Shown in pieces: positions 40,765-49,284 of a stretch of 64,000 nucleotides of DNA (position 1 is the first letter of the stretch; each line of letters starts with the position of its first letter). Position numbers and translations under genes: made by a program. Source of the stretch: DAMCAP01 sp032059445 (GTDB taxonomy: Bacteria > Bacillota > Clostridia > Oscillospirales > Ruminococcaceae). The stretch lies in NCBI GenBank assembly GCA_032059445.1, contig DAMCAP010000002.1, positions 104,680 to 168,679 of the forward strand. The letters run 5' to 3'. Under the pieces are notes generated by a model. It was not told the origin of the DNA and searched no databases. It saw nothing but the letters and a program-made list of their open reading frames with translations.

Positions 40765-41391
40765 TTACTCAGGCAAATCTTCTTTTCGCACACAGGGCAA
40801 GGCGGCATTTAACAGCAGCCCCGCCAGCAGGAAAAACTGCATGCGCAGCGCATACTCAGAGAAGGGCATCACCCTGCCTCCAATCCATGCGCTTAACAAA
40901 ATGATGAACCCCCAGCCGAGATTTACCCCAGCCCAAAGCTTCAAGCGTTTCTGCCAGAAAAGATCGGAGGATACAACAGGATACCAGCCTCTCTGTACAC
41001 CTAACAAAATCTGCTTGCTTAGCAATATCCGGGGACTCTGCTTCAGAATATCCACCCCACGAAATACGCACAGATACCCGACAAAATTAACCGCCACCCA
41101 CGGCAGGTGAAATACAATGCTGTTAGCATCCAGCTTGGGAAATGATAAAGCTCCAAAAATCAGGGCCAGCGCAAGGAGACCGGTGTGTACATACAGCAAC
41201 GAGTGCTTGTATACATGCCTTTTGCCCCAATCAATCAGCAACACCGAAACAACCGCCATTAACAGCAAGCCCCCACCCGTAAAACCGAGATCAGATAAGC
41301 CTTTCGCAAACTGAACTTTATAACAAAAAAAGACACCAAATATGAGCAGCTGTACCCTCAGTAGCCTTCGAAACAGATTATCTTTTGTCAT
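40765..41391 (-). CDS. Polytopic membrane protein of unknown function
   Basis: 208 residues with about six membrane segments, not recognised. A 41-residue secreted peptide gene ends 9 bases before it on the same strand. There is no good ribosome binding site before its ATG, so its translation may depend on the preceding gene. The pair could be a peptide and its exporter, processing or immunity protein; this is inference from arrangement only. Confidence 0.65.
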   Translation of the reverse strand: MTKDNLFRRLLRVQLLIFGVFFCYKVQFAKGLSDLGFTGGGLLLMAVVSVLLIDWGKRHVYKHSLLYVHTGLLALALIFGALSFPKLDANSIVFHLPWVAVNFVGYLCVFRGVDILKQSPRILLSKQILLGVQRGWYPVVSSDLFWQKRLKLWAGVNLGWGFIILLSAWIGGRVMPFSEYALRMQFFLLAGLLLNAALPCVRKEDLPE

Positions 41392-41400
41392 TTTATTTGT

Positions 41401-41526
41401 TTACGGTTTTTGCCCTATATTTTGATTCGCTACTATACGACTATTGGGTCCTACCGCTAATGGTTGGATTGAGAACATAAAAATCAAAGAACACATTAAA
41501 GTGAAAGACAATAATTTCTTTAACAT
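41401..41526 (-). CDS. Short secreted peptide precursor, 41 residues
   Basis: ATG at 41526 behind GGAGG with 7-base spacing. The N-terminus MLKKLLSFTLMCSLIFMFS is a clear signal peptide, followed by a short polar segment ending NQNIGQKP. Layout (signal plus about 20 residues, upstream of a membrane protein) resembles secreted signalling peptides such as Phr types, or the precursor of a small bacteriocin-like peptide. No double-Gly leader is present. Confidence 0.55.
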   Translation of the reverse strand: MLKKLLSFTLMCSLIFMFSIQPLAVGPNSRIVANQNIGQKP

Positions 41527-41671
41527 AATAAACCTCCTATAACTTACAATTAGCGTTATTACTATATATTACCATAAATAATCCCAGCATGTAATAATAG
41601 ATTATTAAAATATTAACAATACTTATGAATAACATCACAATTCCATTTACTTAAACTAATATAACAAATAA

Positions 41672-41704
41672 CCCCCGAGGAGCCGCAAAGGACTCTTTCG
41701 GGGG
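41672..41704. terminator. CCCCCGA/TCGGGGG hairpin
   Basis: CCCCCGA (41672-41678) pairs with TCGGGGG (41698-41704). It lies upstream of the small peptide gene in a region without other genes; probably a terminator left from a lost gene. Confidence 0.55.
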
Positions 41705-41789
41705 GGATTACTTTTAGATTTCTTACAGTTATCTGCTTGCTCGGAGTACCGCAAGAGGTTTATTTTTATATATCTGCTTGACACACAAG

Positions 41790-41887
41790 TTACTTCTGCC
41801 GATACAGGTCTTTTGTAGTCAGTCCGTTTTTCTTGATCTGGCTGCGCCAGCCCATATGCCCGCCCATCTGATACAAAAAGCGGGGGA
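41790..41887 (-). pseudogene. Fragment of a lost gene's C-terminus
   Basis: The minus strand is open for about 32 codons ending GGHMGWRSQIKKNGLTTKDL plus YRQK and a TAA at 41790. It has protein-like character but no start or ribosome binding site, and it is cut off where the duplicated M20D tail begins. I do not recognise the parent gene. Confidence 0.4.
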
Positions 41888-41942
41888 TGGCAGAAGCGGC
41901 AAAGAAGCTGCTCAAAGCTTAAAACAGATACAGTAAAATACG
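41888..41942 (+). pseudogene. Duplicated 3' end of the M20D amidohydrolase gene
   Basis: 55 bases nearly identical (two substitutions) to 40,662-40,716, including the last codons AEAAKKLLKA, the stop codon and the start of the terminator region. It marks the far border of the block 40.72-41.89 kb. Confidence 0.8.
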
Positions 41943-41983
41943 TTATTAATGGGTCAGTACCATTTAATACACATATAAGTAGT

Positions 41984-42577
41984 TTAAGTCCTCCTGTTTT
42001 TTGTCTTATTGTTTTCTATATGACCCAATGTCAGCATCATGATAATATCCAACAAAAATAAAGCCAGTATTGCTGGTGTAATCCTACTTGCGTCAAGCTG
42101 ATTGGGACAAATATATAGTACTAGCATGGTAATCAAGCACAAGAATGGGGTGCGCAGCGCCCTACCCTGATCCATGCTTTGCCCTGTCAAGATCAAATGC
42201 AACGGTGACAAAAAGAACAAACGCCAAAGCTGCACAGCCCAAAATACCGAAAGCAGCATCTCGAAACTACTCATCGGTGTATGTAGATATAAGCCAAATG
42301 GGAGTATTATACCAAAGGTCAGCACCAGCAGCAGAAAAAATGCATCTTCTGCCAGCTCGTTGGGATCGGTATCATGAGCATAATCAAGCAAATCCATCCG
42401 TGATCTTATCCAGCTTTGCCGCTTAGAGCGGCTGATGTAAAAGCCCCATGACAATATAAGCTGCACACAGAGCGCCACCCCTGCCACAGCCATATCCCAA
42501 GGTTTTAAGCTCCAGCCCCTTTGCCAAATTAGCGACAAGGGCATTAGCAAGGATATTACGAAATAAATCTTCTTCAT
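41984..42577 (-). CDS. Polytopic membrane protein of unknown function
   Basis: 197 residues with about five to six hydrophobic segments, not recognised. The segment SRSKRQSWIRSRMDLLDYAHDTDPNELAED forms a hydrophilic loop. No strong ribosome binding site is seen before the ATG. It has a character similar to the membrane protein at 40,765 (size, aromatic-rich helices), so both may belong to a small accessory family. Confidence 0.6.
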   Translation of the reverse strand: MKKIYFVISLLMPLSLIWQRGWSLKPWDMAVAGVALCVQLILSWGFYISRSKRQSWIRSRMDLLDYAHDTDPNELAEDAFFLLLVLTFGIILPFGLYLHTPMSSFEMLLSVFWAVQLWRLFFLSPLHLILTGQSMDQGRALRTPFLCLITMLVLYICPNQLDASRITPAILALFLLDIIMMLTLGHIENNKTKNRRT

Positions 42578-42699
42578 AGAACCATCATAAGGAATAATTT
42601 GTAAGTTGTCAATAGGTTGTGTTTAAAACCAAAGACCGCTCAACCATCCTCAAATGGTCAGCGGTCCTTTACTTGATCAAAGTTGCCCTGTATCTTTCC

Positions 42700-43086
42700 C
42701 TACTGCGACTTTGCCCCCTGCTTCTTTTTTGGCGGGCTGATGCTGTTTTTTATATCTGCGCTGGTCACGATGCAGTTGCCTGCGATAGCAGTCTTGATAG
42801 GCGCATCGGTATTGACCATATTGCCAGCCACTACCTTATTGGCTGGGCTGTTGATCAGGGTTACATCCCCCATAGAGATCACGTGCTTTAGCCTGGTATT
42901 ATTGTCTATCGTGATGTCCTTAGCGCTAAAGCGCACCTTCCTAAAAGCAGAAACCAGCTTTAGCCCTGCCGCCAAGAGCAGCAGATAGGGCAGTACACCC
43001 ATGATTATACTGGTAGCCTTTGCCACCGTGCGCATCCTGCGCACCGACTTTGGCATTTTGAAGCCTTTATTTTTGTTGTAAAACAT
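42700..43086 (-). CDS. Single-span membrane protein of unknown function
   Basis: 128 residues. A basic N-terminus (PKSVRRMRTVAK) is followed by a membrane segment (about 27-43) and a domain with a repetitive, beta-helix-like character (NNTRLKHVISMGDVTLINSP, then NMVNTDAPIKTAIAGN), ending in a basic tail. AAAGGA lies before the ATG at 43086. The domain is reminiscent of right-handed beta-helix or bactofilin-like repeats, but too short to assign. Confidence 0.65.
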   Translation of the reverse strand: MFYNKNKGFKMPKSVRRMRTVAKATSIIMGVLPYLLLLAAGLKLVSAFRKVRFSAKDITIDNNTRLKHVISMGDVTLINSPANKVVAGNMVNTDAPIKTAIAGNCIVTSADIKNSISPPKKKQGAKSQ

Positions 43087-43320
43087 CTACCCACCATCCT
43101 TTATCCGGTTCATTCTATAGTCTATAGCTTTATAATAATAGCTTTGACCAAAAACTTCAAGTAATTCCTAGGAATATTTTCCTAGGAATTTCTGCAAAAT
43201 CCACAGAATACCGCAATAATCTTGACTTTAAAAAAGCAAAGTGATAAATTTATTATACAGACAAATGATAAAGCGTATGCTGACCCAAAGGTTTGCGATA
43301 AAAATTCTGGAGGTAACAAC

Positions 43321-43701
43321 ATGAAAAAGATTATAGCCACCACCAATGCACCAGGCGCTATCGGACCATACTCCCAGGCTGTCAAGGCAGGCAACTTTGT
43401 ATACGTATCGGGGCAGATCCCAGTGGACCCTGCTACCGGCGTTTTTGCTGGCGATGATGTAGTAACCCAGACCCACCAGTGCCTTAAGAATGTTTCTGCC
43501 ATCCTCACCGAGGCTGGTTACACCATGGATGATGTAGTCAAGGCAACTGTATACCTCAAGAGCATGGGTGATTTTGCCGCCATGAACGAAGTCTATGCCC
43601 AGTACTTCAAGGGTGAGTGCCCAGCCAGAGCCGCATTTGCAGTAGTAGAGCTGCCAAAGGGCGCACTGGTAGAGATCGAAGTAGTTGCCTACAAGGCATA
43701 A
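43321..43701 (+). CDS. ridA: RidA, reactive enamine/imine deaminase
   Basis: Canonical 126-residue RidA that hydrolyses 2-aminoacrylate and similar imines released by PLP enzymes. Landmarks are GPYSQAV, VSGQIPVDPATG, the active-site Arg103 in PARAAFAV and Glu118 near the C-terminus. The ATG at 43321 follows GGAGG. It has its own terminator and precedes an M20 hydrolase gene, consistent with amino acid catabolism nearby. Confidence 0.95.
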   Translation: MKKIIATTNAPGAIGPYSQAVKAGNFVYVSGQIPVDPATGVFAGDDVVTQTHQCLKNVSAILTEAGYTMDDVVKATVYLKSMGDFAAMNEVYAQYFKGECPARAAFAVVELPKGALVEIEVVAYKA

Positions 43702-43716
43702 GCATACAACTTCACC

Positions 43717-43745
43717 AAAACCAGCCTTTCATAGGCTGGTTTGAT
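43717..43745 (+). terminator. Terminator after ridA
   Basis: AAACCAGCC (43718-43726) pairs with GGCTGGTTT (43734-43742), followed by T-rich bases. Confidence 0.85.
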
Positions 43746-43803
43746 TATATTACGGCAAGTGCCTTTAAGCCTGCTGTAAGACAAATAAAAGGAGGGTACA
43801 ATT

Positions 43804-45021
43804 ATGAACTTTACACCCAAACTGATCAACGAAATGGCTGCTGCCCAGCAGGACTATATGGTGTCGATTCGCCGTCACCTTCATGTCAACCCCGAGCTGT
43901 CGGGCAAGGAGTTTAATACATCCAAGCTGGTAGAGGAAGAGCTCACAAAGCTGGGCATCCCCTATATCAAAGCTTCGGCTACTGGCATTATCGCCACCCT
44001 TAAGGGAGCCAAGGAAGGCAAGACCATCGTGCTGCGTGCCGATATGGATGCCCTACCTATGGAAGAAGACCAAAATAACCTAAGCGGCAAGAAGGTCTGC
44101 TGCTCTGCCGTGCCAAACGTTACCCACACCTGCGGCCACGATGCCCACACTGCTATGCTGCTGGGTACCGCCAGAGCACTAAGTGCCGTAAAGGATAGCC
44201 TTGAGGGCACCGTCATCTTCTGCTTTGAAGATGGAGAAGAAATCTGCATCGGCAACAACTACAACATCCATCAGGGTGCTGGCGCTATCATACACGCACT
44301 CAAAGATACCAAGATCGATAGCTGCTATGCCATCCACGTATATGTAGGTCTGCCCTCTGGCAAGATCTGTGTAGATGCCGGCCCACGTATGGCAGGTATC
44401 TCTGACTTTGAAGTTGAGTTTACCGGTAAGGGTGGCCACGGCTCCCGCCCTGATCAGGCCATCAGCCCAATCTTTGCAGCAGCTTACACCCTGACCAACC
44501 TTGCCAACTCTTGGGTCAACGAGATCGATGTAGCAAAGACCGTTACCCTTGGCGTAGGCTTCTTAAACGGCGGTCAGAAGTTTAACATCATCCCCGAAAC
44601 AGCTCGTTTTGGTGGCTCCATGCGCTTCTTTGATCTGGAGGAAGGCAAAAAGGCTGCGAAGGCTCTTGAGCGTATCATCCGCCTCTCTGCTGAAATGCAT
44701 CGCTGCACCATCACCCACTTTGATCTGGGCTTTATGTCCTCCTGTATCAACGACAGCCACTACGCTGAGAGAGCGCAAAAGGCTATCGGCGCAGTGCTAG
44801 GCGAAGATGCTGTGGTGCACAATGAGCCTTGGTTTGGCTCTGAGAGCTTCTCCTTCTACCTAAAGACCTGGCCAGGCGTGCTGGCGCATCTGGGCATCAA
44901 CAACCCAGAGAAGGGTATCGGCGCCCTGCACCACAATCCAAAGTTTGATGTAGATGAGGATGTAATGCCTCTTGGCGTCGCTTCCTTTATTGCCTACACC
45001 CTTGAAGTGCTTCACGGTTAA
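43804..45021 (+). CDS. M20 family amidohydrolase / carboxypeptidase-like
   Basis: 405 residues. Metal-binding motifs are HTCGHDAHTAMLLGTA, CFEDGEEICIG and the C-terminal HHNPKFDVDEDV. It is more distant from the M20D gene at 39,518 and carries extra residues (NNLSGKKVCCSAVPNVT) before the metal motif, resembling aminobenzoyl-glutamate utilisation or N-acyl hydrolases. AAAGGAGG precedes the ATG. Substrate unknown. Confidence 0.88.
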   Translation: MNFTPKLINEMAAAQQDYMVSIRRHLHVNPELSGKEFNTSKLVEEELTKLGIPYIKASATGIIATLKGAKEGKTIVLRADMDALPMEEDQNNLSGKKVCCSAVPNVTHTCGHDAHTAMLLGTARALSAVKDSLEGTVIFCFEDGEEICIGNNYNIHQGAGAIIHALKDTKIDSCYAIHVYVGLPSGKICVDAGPRMAGISDFEVEFTGKGGHGSRPDQAISPIFAAAYTLTNLANSWVNEIDVAKTVTLGVGFLNGGQKFNIIPETARFGGSMRFFDLEEGKKAAKALERIIRLSAEMHRCTITHFDLGFMSSCINDSHYAERAQKAIGAVLGEDAVVHNEPWFGSESFSFYLKTWPGVLAHLGINNPEKGIGALHHNPKFDVDEDVMPLGVASFIAYTLEVLHG

Positions 45022-45115
45022 GATTGATTGTCGCACTTTGGTGCATACTATAAGCTAGCAATCACCCTAAGTCAGTGAGCATCCCCCTGACTCAAAAGCA
45101 TACCTACGACATCCA

Positions 45116-45152
45116 TACAGGGTGAGGGCAGTTACTTCGCCCTTACCCTGTA
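45116..45152 (+). terminator. Hairpin after the M20 gene
   Basis: TACAGGGTGAGGGC (45116-45129) pairs with GCCCTTACCCTGTA (45139-45152). The stem is long but the T-run after it is poor, so termination may be partial. Confidence 0.6.
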
Positions 45153-45251
45153 CTGCTATTACAGATCTTCTACAGATTGCCATACCGAGGCCCTATATCA
45201 TATACTGTATATAGGCTTATCCAAGTCCCAGTTTACTATTTAGGAGAAACT

Positions 45252-46133
45252 ATGAAGATTATCGATGCACACATTCACATGCTCTTTCGAGAGCATTTTG
45301 AAGCCCTATGCAAAGCCAGTGGTCACACCAGCAAGCTCGATGACCTAATGAAAGAATTTGAGCGGCTGGGGATTTTAGGCGCAATCGTCATGGGCTCATC
45401 CAACCGTAACGATGCCGCATCCCTAATCCAGCCCGGGCTGTTTGATTTAAACGGTGCAGTTGATCTTGCCCACTACAACTACCCAAGGCAGGTCAGCTTC
45501 TGCCTCGGTGTTAACCCTCAGGCAACTGTGGTGCACCCCGCCAAGGAGGTTATTGCCAACTTCCGCAAGGCTGCCGCCCACCCCAACTGTGTAGGGCTCA
45601 AGATCTACCCCGGCTACAACTACCAATACCCCAATGACCCCATCTATCACCCGTACTTTGAGATGGCAGAAGACCTAAAGCTACCTGTAGCGATCCATAC
45701 AGGAGACACCGCCACCCACACCGGCAAGCTGCGCTACTCTCACCCCCTAGCGGTCGACGATGTAGCGGTGGAGTTCCCCAGAGTCAACTTCGTCATGTGT
45801 CATCTAGGCAACCCATGGTTTAATGATGCTGCCGAGGTGGTCAAAAAGAACCCCAACGTCTTTGCAGACCTATCAGGTCTGGCGGTAGGTATGCCAGATG
45901 TAGCAGGCTTTGTAAACGGTTACGCCTCTTATCTCGATACCCTGCGCACATGGCTCTGCTACCTCGACGACTACTCCAAGCTGATGTATGGCTCCGACTG
46001 GCCTCTGGTCAACCTCGAGCGCTATATCTCCATCTGCGGCGAGATCATCCCTCCCGCTCACCACGAAGCATTCTTCGGAGGCAATGCGCTGCGCATCTAC
46101 CCCAAGCTAAAGGCAGCCATCGGGCTAGAGTAG
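45252..46133 (+). CDS. TIM-barrel metal-dependent hydrolase (amidohydrolase_2 type)
   Basis: 293 residues of the ACMSD-like amidohydrolase family. The start MKIIDAHIHM gives the HxH motif, further ligands are in AIHTGD and NFVMCHLGNP, and the catalytic Asp is in LMYGSDWPL. Members decarboxylate or hydrolyse small carboxylated rings or lactones; substrate unknown. AGGAGA lies just before the ATG at 45252. It is followed by a strong bidirectional terminator. Confidence 0.88.
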   Translation: MKIIDAHIHMLFREHFEALCKASGHTSKLDDLMKEFERLGILGAIVMGSSNRNDAASLIQPGLFDLNGAVDLAHYNYPRQVSFCLGVNPQATVVHPAKEVIANFRKAAAHPNCVGLKIYPGYNYQYPNDPIYHPYFEMAEDLKLPVAIHTGDTATHTGKLRYSHPLAVDDVAVEFPRVNFVMCHLGNPWFNDAAEVVKKNPNVFADLSGLAVGMPDVAGFVNGYASYLDTLRTWLCYLDDYSKLMYGSDWPLVNLERYISICGEIIPPAHHEAFFGGNALRIYPKLKAAIGLE

Positions 46134-46185
46134 CCTGCACCCTCCAAGGTAGATCGGCTTTTGTAGATATGCTAAACTCAAGCAA

Positions 46186-46218
46186 AAAGGGACTCCCCAG
46201 ATATCTGGGAGTCCCTTT
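46186..46218. terminator. Bidirectional terminator
   Basis: AAAGGGACTCCC (46186-46197) pairs with GGGAGTCCCTTT (46207-46218) with A and T flanks, between convergent genes. Confidence 0.93.
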
Positions 46219-46274
46219 ATTTCTGTAATGGCTTGGTCGTTTCAGCGCTTCATCTTAAGCACCCAATCCACAAA

Positions 46275-47045
46275 CTATTTCTTCATCTCTGCCGCAGGGG
46301 ATTCTACCTTTTCAAAGGTAATGGAGTTGATGACGATGTCTTCCTTAGGCACGTCCTTGTCATCTCGCTCTGCTGCTGCTATGGCATCTACCACATCCAT
46401 GCCCTCGATCACCTGACCAAAGACGGTATGCACGCCATCGAGCCATGGGGTGCCGCCCAGCTCCTTATACTTCTCGATTACCTGAGGGCCAAAGCCTGAC
46501 TCCTCCATTTTTTGCACCATTGCATCTTCCATGGTTGACTTCGTAACGATAAAAAACTGGCTGCCGTTGGTATTGGCGCCGGAGTTTGCCATCGAGAGGG
46601 CTCCACGGAAGTTCCACAGGCTTAAATGAAATTCATCCTCAAAGGGTGCGCCCCAGATGCTCTCGCCGCCGGTACCGGTACCCTTAGGGTCGCCGCCCTG
46701 GATCATGAAATCAGGGATTACTCGGTGAAACTTCACGCCGTCATAATAGCCGTTTTTGGCATGGGTGATGAAATTTTCCACTGCCTTAGGTGCCTGATCA
46801 GGGAAGAACATAATACGGATATCACCCATAGTGGTGGAGATTGTAGCAATCTCACTTCCCACCTTAGGGTCAAGGAACTGTATAAGAGGGTATTTATCCC
46901 ATTCGATACCGACATCTGTTGCATTCGATGCATCGCCCCCCGCCTGCGCAGGTGTAGAGCTTGCCCCACCCGGGGTATCCTTGGTGCTGCATGCTGTAAA
47001 AAGAGCGGCAGCGGCCAGCGCCATTGCGATAACCTTGATTTTCAT
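46275..47045 (-). CDS. Cyclophilin-type peptidyl-prolyl isomerase, lipoprotein
   Basis: 256 residues. A lipoprotein signal peptide with lipobox LFTACS (Cys at about residue 19) is followed by a Ser/Ala/Gly linker and a cyclophilin domain (VKFHRVIPDFMIQGGDPKGTG, then NTNGSQFFIV and HTVFGQVIEG). It should act on proteins folding outside the membrane. An insertion (STMEDAMVQKMEESGFGPQV) enlarges one loop. The ATG at 47045 follows GGAGG; earlier ATGs lack binding sites. Confidence 0.93.
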   Translation of the reverse strand: MKIKVIAMALAAAALFTACSTKDTPGGASSTPAQAGGDASNATDVGIEWDKYPLIQFLDPKVGSEIATISTTMGDIRIMFFPDQAPKAVENFITHAKNGYYDGVKFHRVIPDFMIQGGDPKGTGTGGESIWGAPFEDEFHLSLWNFRGALSMANSGANTNGSQFFIVTKSTMEDAMVQKMEESGFGPQVIEKYKELGGTPWLDGVHTVFGQVIEGMDVVDAIAAAERDDKDVPKEDIVINSITFEKVESPAAEMKK

Positions 47046-47330
47046 AACAACCTCCATCAAAACTTCAAATATACTATATTTTATCATAGGCGCTACATTA
47101 CTTCAATTCTATAAATCGTAAATATCTATGAATAATTTGCTGTTAACCCGAAAAATCCATATAAAATCCTCCTTGATGGTTAATTATTCCCTATTCTCAG
47201 GAAATTATCCACTTATGTGCTCCCTTGCACTGCCACTCCTTTGCAAGCTAGGCTGGATATATTTATTGACAAGCTGGTAGCGGCATTATACAATATTTAT
47301 ATGATTTATACCAATTAAGGAGGGTTACCC

Positions 47331-48110
47331 TTGAGCTGTACACAAGGTATCTATCGGATCATCTCCGCAGAGCAGCTTAGTCAACTAGGCTATCGCTTTA
47401 CCATAGAATGCCCCGAGGTGGCAAAGGTCGCCAAGGCAGGGCAGTTTGTACACATCCGCTGCGAGGGCTTTTTGCTTCGGCGGCCGATCTCCATCTCCTC
47501 CATCGATCTCATCGGGGGAAGCATCACCATTGTGTTTGAGGTGAGGGGGGAAGGCACCCAGTGGCTTGCTACACGCAAAGCAGGGGACACCCTCGATATG
47601 ATCGCTCCCTTGGGCAACGGCTTTGACCTGCTCCCCTGCGACCATAAGGCAATTTTAATAGGCGGCGGCATCGGCACTCCGCCTATGGTAGCTTTAGCAG
47701 AGCACTACGGCGCCAATGCTCAGGCCATCATCGGCTTTCGCAGCAAAGATGCTGCCCTGCTACAAGATACCCTTGCTGCTACAGGTGCTACCGTCCACCT
47801 CTGCACCGACGACGGCTCGGCAGGGCACAAGGGCTTTGTTACCGATATGCTAGCGAATCTATTAAAAGAAGACAAGCCCCACATCCTCTACGCCTGTGGC
47901 CCCACTCCTATGCTCAAAGCAGTTGCAAAGTTGGCAGAAGCCCACGGCATCCGCTGCCAGCTCTCGCTGGAAGAGCGAATGGGCTGCGGGGTAGGCGCTT
48001 GCTTAGTCTGTGTATGCAAGATCAAAGAAGCAAACGGCGAAGTCGCTCATAAATGCGTCTGTAAAAGTGGCCCTGTATTTGAGGCAGAGGAGGTAGAGTT
48101 TGGTGGCTAA
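47331..48110 (+). CDS. pyrK: Dihydroorotate dehydrogenase electron-transfer subunit
   Basis: Iron-sulfur flavoprotein that passes electrons from the class 1B dihydroorotate dehydrogenase to NAD+. 259 residues with the FAD-binding motif RRPISISS, the NAD-binding IGGGIGTPPM region, and the 2Fe-2S cysteines in CGVGACLVCVC plus the later C in KCVCKSGPVF. The start is TTG at 47331, seven bases after AAGGAGGG. Its 3' end overlaps pyrD by 11 bases. The other pyr genes are not in this window. Confidence 0.94.
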   Translation: MSCTQGIYRIISAEQLSQLGYRFTIECPEVAKVAKAGQFVHIRCEGFLLRRPISISSIDLIGGSITIVFEVRGEGTQWLATRKAGDTLDMIAPLGNGFDLLPCDHKAILIGGGIGTPPMVALAEHYGANAQAIIGFRSKDAALLQDTLAATGATVHLCTDDGSAGHKGFVTDMLANLLKEDKPHILYACGPTPMLKAVAKLAEAHGIRCQLSLEERMGCGVGACLVCVCKIKEANGEVAHKCVCKSGPVFEAEEVEFGG

Positions 48111-49017
48111 GTTAGCGGTAAACATCGCAGGAGTCGAGTTTCACAATCCAGTGATCTTAGCTTCGGGCTGCTGCGGCTACGGCAGGGAATATGATGATTT
48201 CTTCCCACCCTCGGCAATCGGTGGTATGTCCCTCAAAGGCACCACCCTAGAGCCTCGACTCGGCAACCCCACACCCCGCATTGCCGAAACCCCCATGGGC
48301 ACCCTCAACAGCGTAGGGCTGCAAAATGCAGGAGTCCGCAGCTTTATCAAAGATGCCCTGCCTCAAATTACAGGCAGAGGCACTCGAGTCATCGCCAATG
48401 TATCGGGCAGTGCCCTCGAAGACTATGTAGAAAGCTGCCGCCTGATCAACGAAAGCAGTGTCGACATGGTAGAGCTAAACATCAGCTGCCCCAATGTAAA
48501 GCACGGCGGTGCCGCCTTTGGTGTCGATTGTGCTATGGCAGCACAAGTGACGGCAGCGTGCCGCAAGGTCTTAACCCAAAAGCCCTTGATGGTCAAGCTC
48601 TCTCCAAATGTAACCGATATTACTGCTGTAGCCCTTGCCGTAGAGGCAGCAGGTGCCGATGCAATCTCCCTGATTAATACCCTGCTGGGCATGCGGATTG
48701 ACATCAACACCGGCCGCCCTATCCTACGAAACAATGTTGGGGGGCTTTCGGGGCCGGCGGTCTTCCCAGTAGCCCTGCGGATGGTCTGGCAGGTAGCCAA
48801 TAAAGTAAACCTGCCTGTGGTAGGCCTTGGCGGCATCTCCACCCCCGAGCAAGCCATCGAAATGATGATGGCGGGTGCAAGTGCGATACAGATCGGCGCT
48901 GCCCTTTTTGCCGACCCTATGGCACCAATCAAGATCCTAAGCGGCATGGAGCAATGGCTGGATGATAAAGGCATCACCGATATCAACCAAATCGTAGGCA
49001 GTGTAAAGCCTTGGTAA
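48100..49017 (+). CDS. pyrD: Dihydroorotate dehydrogenase, class 1B catalytic subunit
   Basis: FMN enzyme oxidising dihydroorotate to orotate in pyrimidine synthesis. 305 residues, with NSVGLQNAGV, the nucleophile Cys in NISCPNVKHGG (class 1 enzymes use Cys) and the FMN phosphate site VVGLGGIS plus IQIGAALF. The start is GTG at 48100 within the end of pyrK. It works as a PyrD2K2 complex. Confidence 0.95.
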   Translation: MVAKLAVNIAGVEFHNPVILASGCCGYGREYDDFFPPSAIGGMSLKGTTLEPRLGNPTPRIAETPMGTLNSVGLQNAGVRSFIKDALPQITGRGTRVIANVSGSALEDYVESCRLINESSVDMVELNISCPNVKHGGAAFGVDCAMAAQVTAACRKVLTQKPLMVKLSPNVTDITAVALAVEAAGADAISLINTLLGMRIDINTGRPILRNNVGGLSGPAVFPVALRMVWQVANKVNLPVVGLGGISTPEQAIEMMMAGASAIQIGAALFADPMAPIKILSGMEQWLDDKGITDINQIVGSVKPW

Positions 49018-49161
49018 CCTGCGTAATAAATCAAACTATGCCCACACGATCTTTAACTCTGTACACTTACCCTGCTGAGTATCATTTGGATGCTCAGCTT
49101 TTGTGTAGCAGGAGCTTCTTTTACACACAACATCTGCTGTGAAGCAAGCTAACTCTAAAAT

Positions 49162-49171
49162 NNNNNNNNNN
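49162..49171. other. Assembly gap (10 N)
   Basis: Scaffold join in the intergenic region between pyrD and the carbamoylase-like gene. The flanks show no interrupted gene. Confidence 0.95.
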
Positions 49172-49284
49172 ACTTCGAAGAAGAAACATAGACTTTACTT
49201 TTGACCAGACCCGACCACTTAGCTTGCTTGGCAAAGTTCGATTCTGCCGACATCGTAACATTACAACTCCCAAAGGAGGATATC

